Notes under the pieces: generated by a model | Database searches by the model: none | What the model saw: only the letters and a program-made list of their open reading frames with translations | Told to the model about the DNA's origin: nothing | Position numbers and translations under genes: made by a program | Origin: Cotesia glomerata | Taxonomy: Eukaryota; Arthropoda; Insecta; Hymenoptera; Braconidae | Reading direction: 5' to 3' | DNA length: 64,000 nucleotides | Assembly (NCBI RefSeq): GCF_020080835.1 | Contig: NC_058164.1 | Coordinates: 23,213,510 to 23,277,509, forward strand | Shown: piece by piece, positions 12,912 to 24,900 of the stretch | How positions within the stretch are numbered: position 1 is the first letter of the stretch | How the letters are laid out: every line of letters starts with the position of its first letter

Positions 12912-15900
12912 TATGTGAACCGCTTATAACTTTTGAAGGGCTTGACCGATTTCATCGCGGTTGGTGCCATTCGAAAGGGCTTGACCAAACTTAGATTTTG
13001 AAAACTATTTGGACCGATTCAGATTAATAGATTTTGAGAAATCTTCAAAAAACTGAAAAAAAAATTTTTTTCAGTTGTGGTTTTTTTCAAATGTGGTTTT
13101 TTTGGAATAACTTTTAAACGGCTTAATAGTTCAATTTCAAAAACTAATCAGCTCTTAACCTCAAAAAACCACGTCGATCGCCACCAGTCCGGTCAAAATC
13201 GGCTGATTCGTTCGAGAGATATCGTGAACGAAAGAAAACCGAAAAAAGTGTTATTTCGGAACAACTCCAAAATTCCTAGCGCGATCAATTCAAAATTTGA
13301 GATTCTTTGTGAGGCTTAAAAAACTGCGTCAAATGCTGCCAATTACGTGAAAATCGGTTTATTCATTGAAAAGTTATTGCGGTTTAAAAATTCAAAAAAT
13401 AGTGTCATCAAATCCCTATCAGACTTTTGAGCTCGAAGAGCTCAAAAGCATAGGAAAACAATCTCTTTGAGCTTGGAGAGCTCAAAATAACCCATAAATT
13501 GTATTTTTGAGCTCGAAGAGCTCAAAAACGCCATTGGTGCACTTTTAAGCGCCTAAGTATGGAATTAGCGGGAAGTTGCAGGGATGGCCTTCAGGGTCAA
13601 CCGTTTTCCTAATTTTTTTTTTTAATTGATTCATTATTTACTTGCGAACACATGAAATACAAACTGTAGCTTGAAGCCGTTTCGTCTAATTACAATAAAT
13701 TTTTTTTGGTTGGTCTCAAGGAAAATTTTGTTGTCTTTTAGCAGTCATATGTTATTTTTTGTTCTAAATACAGCTTTAAGGCAGCTGAAACTATATCCAT
13801 ACTATAGCATAATACTGAATGTCGCTAATGTAGTCTCGATGTTTTTTTCTCCGATTCACGCGGAAAAATTCAAATGAACTTGAGTTTCTTTTCTTTTTGT
13901 GATTAATATTTTATCTACTTTAAAAGATTTATAAATAACACGAGCGCTTAAGGCATGCACATTTGGATTATCCAAACTTTTTGTTTTTTTTAACTTATTC
14001 TAAAAACATTTTTCAACACACTCCTACTTTTTTCCAATTCTCTCGAGAGAATTTTTTAATGTAATAAAAAATAGTTGGAGAGACCGGACATTTTACATAC
14101 TTTAAATGAGATATGAGCCTCAAAATCGCGAACTTTGTTTTTAAATATCTCGCGATCTAAACGGTCAAAAATGATAAAATTTTAGGAATTTATAAATAAG
14201 GCTATTCTGAACCCATGAAAAAAATTTCAGCCGAATTTGTCGAAGAGTGGTTTCATGCTGGAACTACCTTAAAGAAGCTAACGGCATAAAAACAACGAAA
14301 CTATAGCACTAGTCAGCACAACAAAACGCGCTATCCCCTCTCCGCCTAAATTACAGGAGTGGGGGCTCGCTAGTTCTCACTCCGCTCTCGGCTGTCTTAC
14401 GGTCAACATCGTTGTATCTCTCTAGTTTGTCTTTTACGCCTTAATCGACACAATATTCGTTTAAAAAATAATTCTAAAATATCTCAATCATTAAATTAAA
14501 ATCAATCTTTCGTATCACTAAATGTTTAATTTAAAATTTGTGTGATATAATTTTATGTAAAATTTGTACTTTTTTAGTTCGTTTTTAAAGTCAGCTTTTA
14601 ATTTCCTCAACTCCTTCTTAAATTTTTCCATTTGTTCTTTCTTGATTTCACCATGATTCTTGTATGAATCGACTTTCAGCATCAGGATCCCATAATTTTT
14701 CTCACAATATCCCGCGAAATTATTAATCAAATTATTTCTAATTTTCGCGACCTTCTCCCGGCTGCTGTAAGATTTCCACTTGAGATCTTTAATCCTTTCT
14801 CGCAGTTCTTCGCAGTTGTCTTTTTCCTCCCGAATCGGGGAGTTCAGCGCATCAGCCTTATCCTTGATCACCAAGACGTCCTCATACAACAGCAACCCTT
14901 CCTCTTTCGACAAAAGAGCAAAATCTATTTCAAGCTTAACGACAGAAGAGACCTCTCGATTGCGCAAACAGAGGCAATAGCAGTACATTATTTCGCTAAT
15001 TAGCAGTTTATTCTTCAAGTATTTAAACTTCTCAAACTTTTCCGTGCTATTTATTGCGGGGTACAAAGTCATGTACTCAAATGGCGTTTCATTTCTCAAG
15101 AATATCTTCAATTTTTCTTCAGTTCTCGCGATGTCTATCAAAATATTTTCGTAAGCTCGCTTCAAAGGTACCATTTTGTTGTCTTTGGCCCACAGTAAGA
15201 AGTAATGTAACTGCAGGAATTTGGGAAACTTAACGGTGCTCCAAAATTGCTTATCAAATGTCTTGGGTTCGTCAGCTACCTTCTTTATCAATTGGTAGTC
15301 AGCAGGTGGCTCTAGTGGTTTACGGCTCTGGTTCTGGCGCCACTTCCGAAATTCTTTCCATCGAATTCTATTTTTAGACTCTTCTTTGTTAGAATTCTTT
15401 TGTGGTCTAGATTCTCTGGTTTTTATATACCACACATCTGATTGTGGAGAGAAATCAATACACGGTTTCTTTAATTCCGCCTTTTTATAGATATCGAAAT
15501 TCTCCGCTGCCGTTTCACCTACTTCTATTAATTTATCAACAATTCGCGTCAGCAAAATATTGACGTTCTTGTAACGGGTCATCAAAGTTTTGTCAATTTT
15601 AAGTTTTTCGTCATTAGCGGAATCCATTTGTCTTTCAAGATTTGCTGATCTCTCTTCTAATTCAGATTGTGTACGTTTGAGGTAATTGACATCAGAATCA
15701 GTCAACAGATCTTTGGTTAATACAGCTGTCAAGTTATCTTCAAAGCTGCTAGATTCATCTTCAAAAGGATCTAATTCTGACATAAAATCTTCAAAATCCA
15801 TTTGATCTTTTTTTCTGTTTTGTTTTAAATTATCTGTTATATTCAACTAATATATAACGAAAAAAAATTTATTTTTTTTATTTATTGTTTGCTGTGACTC

Positions 15901-18900
15901 ATCAGTTTCTATCTGACACTTAAAATGTTTTCATTATTTAGAAGACCGGTTACGTAAGTGAACCATGTATCTCAATTTTCATATGTCAAACCTGATCTTT
16001 GCCAATTTAGTGTGATGCAATAAATCTATCTTAAGTGGTCGAGGTCATAGACCGATAAACTGGGAAAAAAACTGATTTTTATGGATCTAGTAATTTTTTC
16101 TCGCGCACGATGTCGAAAATGTAAATCTAAATTAAAAGTGATAAAATAATGTTAGTTTTATTTTTTCTTGATTACAGTTTTTAGTTGCGCAATATTTATC
16201 TGCTACTTGTCGATGCTTTTACAGTTTAAAGATAATTATTGACATAATTAAATTTGTACATCAGTTCTTGCTATTTCTTTACTGTAAGTACTATTGTAAT
16301 TAAATGTATACGTTTACAATTCCTCGCGAGTTTTGCTTAATCAGATACTGTTAACTGTTATAAATTTATATAATTTTTACATGTTTTTGTTATTGCTTTA
16401 TTTTATTAGGTAAAAAATTTTTTATTAAAAAACCTAAATATATATTTATTTATTTAGGTTTTTATTAAATAAGGCTACTTGTCGATGCTTTTATAATTCT
16501 ATAGTCATCATCTTTTTTCACAGTTCCACAATTTTCACATTCTAAAGTTGCCCCAAAAATTTATTTATTTAATTATCAGCCTTAGAACAAGTGTTGCAAT
16601 ACATTTATATAATTATGACTTTTAATATAAAGTTATTGAATTTTAGCAACGTTAATTAAGTTTATTAAAAAACAATTATAAGTCAATCTTTTAAATTCTT
16701 CAAACGTTGTTAAGGGGTTACATGGGTTTCTTCCGGGAAAAAATGGCTTATTTTCAAGAATTTTTTTTAATAGAAAAAATTAAATATTTTATTTAAATTT
16801 TTTACTGTCTTAAAGATACATGTTTTATAAGGGATTACTGAAAGTAAAAAAAAAAAAAATATTAAAAACTCTGCTAATCAGCAGTGATCAGCAGAACTCC
16901 TAGCAGGATTATTTGAAGTGAAAAAAAAAATTAGGAAAACGGTTGACCCTGAAGGCCATCCCTGCAACTTCCCGCTAATTCCATACTTAGGCGCTTAAAA
17001 TTGCACCAATGACGTTTTTGAGCTCTTCGAGCTCAAAAATACAATTTATGGGTAATTTTGAGCTCTCCGAGGCCATCCCTGCAACTTCCCGCTAATTCCA
17101 TACTTAGGCGCTTAAAATTGCACCAATGATGTTTTGAGCTCTTCGAGCTCAAAAATACAATTTATGGGTTATTTTGAGCTCTCCGAGGCCATCCCTGCAA
17201 CTTCCCGCTAATTCCATACTTAGGCGCTTAAAATTGCACCAATGATGTTTTGAGCTCTTCGAGCTCAAAATACAATTATGGGTTATTTTGAGCTCTCCGA
17301 GGCCATCCCTGCAACTTCCCGCTAATTCCATACTTAGGCGCTTAAAATTGCACCAATGACGTTTTTGAGCTCTTCGAGCTCAAAAATACAATTTATGGGT
17401 AATTTTGAGCTCTCCAAGCTCAAAGAGATTGCTTTCCTATGCTTTTCAGCTCTTCGAGTTCAAAAGTCTGATAGGGATTTGATAAGAAACTATTTTTTGA
17501 ATTTTTAAACCGCAATAACTCTTCAATGAATAAACTGATTTTCACGTGGTTAGCAACATTCGACGCAGTTTTTCAAGCCTCACAAAGAATCTCAAATTTT
17601 GAATTGATCGCGCTAGGAATTTTGGAGTTATTCCGAAAAAAACACTTTTTTCGGTTTTCTTTCGTTCACGATATCTCTCGAACGAATCAACCGATTTTGA
17701 CCGAACTGGTGGCCATCGACGTGGTTTTTTGAGATTAAGAGCTGATTAGTTTTTGGAATTGAACCATCAAGCCGTTTAAAAGTTATTCCAAAAAAACCAC
17801 ATTTGAAAAAATTTTTTGTTTCAGTTTTTTGAAGATTTCTCAAAATCTATTGATCTGAAGCAGTTCAACTAGTTTTCAAAATCTAAGTTTGGTCAAGCCC
17901 TTTCGAATGGTACCAACCACGATGAAATCGGTCAAGCCGTTCAAAAGTTATAAGCGGTTCACATACTTTCACACACACACACACACACACACCGTGACAA
18001 CCTCACGGGGATAGTCAGGGAAGCTTCCTGTGACCTTAAAACGTTGAGATCTGATGAAAACTCGATTTTTGCAAAACGGGGTGAAAACAATAACTTCCTG
18101 ATTTTTGAAAATCTTCGATTTTCTTAGCGGGAAGTTAAAAATATGTACTTTTATGTACATTTTTGTTTTTAAATAGTTATAATTGAAAAAAAAAATCTTT
18201 CGTTCAAGACCTTGTAAATTATATCTCGAAGATCTGTCTAAAATTTGATCAAGATCGGTTGAGTAGTTCTAGAGAAATCGTGGGTACCGTATTTGAAAAC
18301 ATAGTTTTGAGAAAAACGCGTTTAAAGTTTTGAGTGACAACACAACAGCGTCTTGAGCGTGCAACTTTCGCAATATTCTAGAGATGTTGTAGAATTTAAT
18401 AAAATATTTAAAAAAAATCGATTTTTTTGAAACCGTGAAACCCATGTAACCCCTTAAAGCAATAAGATCTGAAAGTAGTTAATTTAATGCGTATCATAAT
18501 AATAAAAATGTTATCAATCATATATCACACTTAGAAGTAATTAAATAACATAACTCACTTTATTTGTGTCGTTAATTGCGACACTTGTTTTTACTAAATG
18601 TATAGATCTATGTATGCATATATGAAAATTATATAAATAAAAATTACCTTTAGCAGACTCGCCATTCCAATTGAGTCGTCGGGCAAGACTTGATGCAACC
18701 TGTGTTTTTCCACGTGCTGGTAATCCGGAAGTAGCGATAACAACACCTACGAATTTTCGCGGAGATTTAACGATACCTTGAGGTCGCGTTGAAGACTCTT
18801 GATTTTCTGCAACAGTCAATATTAACCACTTATTAACGATAATAATAATGATAATTCATCTATATGATCATTAATAATAATAATATTAACAATTAGAACT

Positions 18901-21900
18901 ATTCGTAGAATTTCGTTGAAAATTACCTATGACACACATAACTGTTAATTATATTAAGCTAAGCTTACATGAAAGCGCTAAGTCAGAGTCAGACGATTCG
19001 ACTCGTCAGAAAAGCAGACGAATACTGAACAAATATTTAACATTCATAAATATATATAAATGCTATCACTATTTTGAGACATTGGCGGTTTATTCAGCTC
19101 TCATGTACTCAGCATTAGCGGAAAATTTTGTACGAAGACAAAATTTATGTATATTATTATTTCTTGTGTACAATAGGTTATTTTTTAGCTAATTTTAGGT
19201 TATTAAGGAAACGTCAACGGTAATTTTGCTTTTCATAATCAATATCTATATCATTAAAAGAATAAGAAAAATTTTGTGGCCAGTGTATTTATATGATAAA
19301 ATAGATTTTTATGATTAAATTTGGTATCATTAGATAGGTCTTGACCTTGAGTTGTGCCTTTTCAAGGTTTTATATTATTCTCACTAATATTCAGTTTATA
19401 ATGATTTATAATGAAGTATTTATGCTGCATTTGAAAATGCTCTATCTCTAAATACATAATTAAGAAATGACCTTGTATCTTGTAAACTATTGACATTTTT
19501 AAAGATATAAGCGCATCCCGATGTTACACTAATCGAGACCTTTCATTTAAATACCCACATCAATTTTTCATATATTTATATATTATATATATATGTATAT
19601 ATGAAAAATATATAAAAATGCATGTGGGTACTCAAATGAAAGCTCTTGATGAGTGTAACATCAGGATGAGCTTATATCTTTAAAAATGTCAATAGTTAAG
19701 AAAGTACAGTACAATTTAACAAATATCTTGTGAACTATTGACATTTTTAAAGATATAAGCTCATCTCGATGTTGCACTCATCAAGACCTTTCATTTAAAT
19801 ACCCACATCAATTTTTTATATATTTACATATATTGTATATATGTATATATGAAAAATATTAAAAAATGCATGTGAGTACTCAAATGAAAGCTCTTGATGA
19901 GTGTAACATGGGGATGAGCTTATATCTTTAAAATCGTCAACGTTTAAGAAAGTACAGTACAATTTAACAAAAATCATTATTTAACCCTCGCGGTTTTGAA
20001 ATACCGTAAATTTTCGGTATTAATGCGTTAACCATAAATTTACCGTTATAATTCTGAAATAATACGGAATTTCTGTGGTCATTTTGGCCAGTTTTTTTTT
20101 ACTATAGTTATACAGCATTTCTACCGTACTTTTGCTGCAAAGTTCAGAAATAATACGATAAAATTACCGTAAAACTCTAGAACTTTTACCGTAAAAAATC
20201 TATAATTTTACAATAATAAAATCGTATCTCTACGGTAAAAATACCGAAGATATACTGCAATTTTGCCACGTTTATACTGATATAATTAAAGATATAATGC
20301 TTTCTACCGTAAGATGGACGGGTGTGTTTATTACTCGGTGAGTCTTATTAGGTGACTGAGTAAATAGATACGGATAGTGTCTCTGATAGCTCAACTGGTA
20401 GAGCCTTCGGCGCGTAACTAAATGATCCGGGTTCGAATCCCGGTCTGGACAAAAAAAATGATAATAATAATAGAGAAATTAATTTATCAACCTCTTAAAA
20501 ATTATTCATGATAATTTATAATATTATAAAAAAAAATTTTAAACTATTGAAAAATAGTAGTAAAGCAGCATATTTTTGGTATTTTGCCGGTAATAGAAAG
20601 TAGGGATCTTCTTTTCCGGTTTTTTTTTTGCTGCAATATTGCCGCAGATATACAGTAAATATGCGGTACATTTACGGTTTAAATGCTGTTAATATACCGT
20701 AATTTTTCTATTGTATTGCCGTAAATATTCTGAATTTATTTCGTAATTTGTTCGTGATAATTCGACAAAAAAACTGGCTAAAATAACTGGAGTATTACGG
20801 TAAAAATACAGCATTTATACACTGATAGAAGGATTTATTTGTATTAAATAATATTTGTTAATAGTTAATAAATCATTTATTAAAGACCACTTTTTAGTAT
20901 CAAACAAATATTTCTTAGTATTTAAAATGATTTGTTTGTATTTAATAAATCTGATATTCATTTATTAAATATTAATAAATCTTTTTAAATACTAAGAAAT
21001 ATTTGTTAAGGACTAAAAAGTGGGCTCTAATAAATGATTTGTTAAATATTAACAACTATTTTTAACTATAAACAAATCGTTCTATCAGTGTATCGTATAA
21101 ATACCGAATCTTTACGGCATTTCCAAAACCGTGAGGGAACAAAACATAGTGACTACAATGTTGCTAGTTATCATTATCGCTATTAATTTCTTTATGTAAA
21201 AAAACATGATTCACTTCTGACGAATGAGATCTAAATGGCAATTAGATATTCGATATGCAAATTGAAGAAATTTGTTGACTTTCAATAGTCACGTGTTGCT
21301 ACAAAATGAATGACGCGTTGTTCTTAGTTTTTTGGCTTCTTTTTGTAGTTTTAATTATATATGAAAATTAGTAAGTATTTTTGTTCTTTGTTAGCTTGCT
21401 TGTTCTAAGAGATAAAGAACTTTAAAAGATTTACATAAACTACATGTGGGTTCTTTGAATTGAAGAAAATTTTCTTGGCTCAAGATTTTTGTTTTAAAGT
21501 TAAAAATAAGTTAATAAAGACTTTATTTTTGGATTTATATTTTTAAAATTATTATTATTCTCTATGAGTATTTTTATTAACTCTTATTTTTATTTCCGTG
21601 TCTGTAAATAAATAACTCAAAAAAATTTATTCCTCAAAAGTAAAATTGTTTTTTTATTTATTTTATTTATTTAACGTCGCTTTAACTATTTAGTCCTAAG
21701 CGACGGATCAGGATAAAATTTACAGAATATAATTTCAAATAAATAGATCATTAACAGGACTGTAAATTCATAAATACTTTAATTTCCGAATACAAACTAT
21801 ATTTTTAATTTTATTTTATTAATCATGTCAACAAATCGTTTCATTTTACTGCTGTCATTGAGGATTTGGTCCATCTCGGGATAAAAAGTGAAATTAAAAC

Positions 21901-24900
21901 TCAATTAATAAATAAAATAAAAAAAAAAATAATTCCCCTTTATTTAAAAACACTGATAAAAATTTCTTCAATGGATAATTACAATAATTATTAAAGTATT
22001 ATCTTTAAAAATAATAAAAATATCATTAGTGTCAGATGAGTTATCTCAGAATTAATTTTTGATAATACGGACTGATTTTAAAAAGTATCATTATTATGAA
22101 TATTAAAAGTATGTCCATAATTAATAATGATGATAATAATAAAAATTAAAATTAAAATTAAAAAAATAATAATAATAATTAAAAAATTAAAAATATTATT
22201 ATTATTATTATTATTATTAATAAAAAATGAATGTATTAATTATTTTCAATGACTAACTCAATGAATAATTAAAAAATGAAATAGCGTGAATTTGAATAGC
22301 AACCTCACGTTTTTCCTGTATGTCGGTACGGTTGTCTATTATGTATTGTGCAATTATAAATAGATAAAACTTAATTTACTGGACACGTGTTGTATATACT
22401 GAATCATTTTTATGACAAAATTTGACACCGATGATGATCTAGCTTTTTTCCATTGAAAATAATTATAAAGTTTTTCTTTTTTGTTCTTAATAATTTAAGT
22501 AAGTTTTTAGAATTAATTTTATTTATTGATTTTATTTGTTTGAAAAATTTTTATTTTTATTCTAATATAGAGAAAAATATCATTCATCAAATCACACTAA
22601 GTGGAAACAAACATGGCGGTGTAGTGACGCGCAACGGAAACATCCGATTTTCACCGTGCGGAACCGAACGGCCCAATTGTTATTGTTTCGAGATTGAGGC
22701 CCTATACATTATATTAATAATTGTGAAGAGTTTTGTATAACTATACACAAGTTTTCATTCTTACATATACAAACAAAAATATATTTTTATAAAATTATGC
22801 TTGCGTATAATTATACACTTTTTTTTTAGTACTGCTAAAATTTTTTAATATTAACTATTGATATTGAAAAATTATATTATTATAAATACCTTGACCCATT
22901 GATTAAAAATAATGTTCAATTTAGTGTAACATAATATAAATTTCACGATAATTTGTTCAAAATGTATTTTTTACCACGCAGTCAGCTCAGGGCCTTTACT
23001 GAAACACTTAAATCTGCCGGAATAGTAACACGTGTGACGTCACTAGTGAGTTGCTCGGCGAAACTGACATCTACAAGTCAAGCGAGATACTACTTTATAA
23101 TTCTCAACGCCGGTGAAGTTATAACCACACTAAATATGTGGTATCACGGTTTATAACTCAAAAAAACGTTAAAATAATTAAAATTCTGCGTTTGTAAAGT
23201 CAAATAACGATCATTGATGAAACAAATCAGAGTTTTATTAATTAAAAATGATTTATGAAACTCGCGTTTCAATTATAGCTCGGTAGTGTTAGAATTTAGG
23301 CCTCTGAGCCGCCATTTTTACGGTTTTCAGAGAAACAAAGTTATTTTTTCATCGCTTCAGAGTTTTTCAAAGATTTTTTTCACTCCATCATAGAACACGC
23401 TACTAAGTACAACTCTGTTGATTTTAATAATTAAATCGCGGAAAAATGAAAAGATTTTGAGAAAAGGAAATTTCTTGTCACAATTGCAGCAGTTCGCGCC
23501 TAATATTCAAACTTCTAATTACTATTTTCAATTTTAAATAATAAATTATTGATTAATAATCATACAGAAGATAAGACATCTGAAAATATTTTTTCTGATA
23601 AAGAAATAAATTGTTGTAAACATAAATCCAAAATTTTCCGCGCAATTTTGAAAATCTCTTTGTCAATTTATTTGTTTAAAGTAAATTGAATAATCGGCAA
23701 ACTCATACGTCAATTATTGTAGTCAGCAATAATAATAAATTGAAATGTTTATAAACATTTTCTTCCAGCGTGTTTAAATATTTTTATAAAAAACAATCAG
23801 ACAATTTTTTTTTATTCGCAGAGGAAGAAGAAAAAAGTATTTATCAAAATAATCTAGTGTTTAAGTGACGAGTAAGTAAATATTTATAAATTAAATAACA
23901 CATTAATCACTGCAACAATTGCACTAATTACTCTGCTCAGACTTTGGTACAATAGAAGATATATATTCTTTTAAGATAAATTTAATCCTCCCGATAAATA
24001 GCTTGAAAATATTCATTATTTTTCTTTCACCTGCGGCATAAAAAGAAGAAAATAGTTGGATTAAGTACTATAAATAGTAAAGAAGAGATAACATAAGATA
24101 TCAGATAGCTAATTTGTCAAATAATAACGAGTTAGATAAGTATATTTTTCATTGATAACTTTGAATAATATTTACTTTTATGTCATGCTGACGATTGCAA
24201 GTATTCGATGTTTTTAATGAATTGATAAGTCGGTTGATTAGTTGTCATCAATTAATTTATATAATTTACAAATTAGATACTAACTTTGATTCGAAATAAG
24301 AAAATTAAAAATTTATAATAGTACTTTTTATTTTCATTATTTATTTATTTAACCAGAAAAATTTTACAGAATATCAATATATAATATAATACATGACGTA
24401 TCTGTCCTATAGAGATGCAGAACATCTGTTCATACAACTGGTATAAATTAAATTACACTGAGAAAAAAAAATTTTTTTATCCAGAATAAAATTTCTTGGC
24501 CTAAGAATCGTTTAAAATAAATTTTGGTTTTTTTGACAAAAGAATATTAATATCTATCATGATAATAAAATATTGGTATTAATTTTGATAGATTAACAAA
24601 CGAATAGGTTCACTTGAATTAAACAAAAAATAATTCGATCAATTCTTAAGACAAGAAAATATATTCTTGAAAATTATCAAAAATATATATTCTTGTGACT
24701 TTTTTTTTATCAGTATACAATTCAAGAAAGCTTGTTTATATTATAATTAATTTATAGTAGTAGTTTAGAGAAATCATAAGTCACATTGCTTTATTCATCA
24801 AATTAGCCTCATCTTTAGTAATTTAATTGTTCCAACAAAATATTTCAATCCGTTTGATAACATATTAAAATGTTTAAATCCCGCGAATTTTGCACTTTAA

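Larger units (their letters stand above)
16714..18453. mobile_element. TTAA-flanked MITE with GGGGTTACATGGGTTTC ends
   Basis: The sequence TTAA|GGGGTTACATGGGTTTC at 16710 onward is matched by GAAACCCATGTAACCCC|TTAA at 18437-18457. This is a TTAA target-site duplication with 17-bp inverted ends. Most of the interior is a later insertion of the AACTTCCCGCT repeat (16931-18136). The flanking host part near 18180-18430 is element-specific. TTAA targets are typical of piggyBac and Kolobok transposons. Confidence 0.75.
19985..21137. mobile_element. TIR element with CCCTCRCGGTTTTG ends and many TACCGTAA motifs
   Basis: The left end is CCCTCGCGGTTTTGAAATAC and the right end is the complement, ending CCAAAACCGTGAGGG. 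Dozens of TACCGTA or TACGGTA words are scattered through the body on both strands. It carries a nested SINE and a nested 277-bp palindrome. No ORF. Confidence 0.7.

Noticed and set aside
12595..12994. Cys-Val and Thr-His repeat ORFs over the GT tract
   Set aside because: They are translations of a (GT)n microsatellite inside a repeat. The cysteines do not form a knottin.
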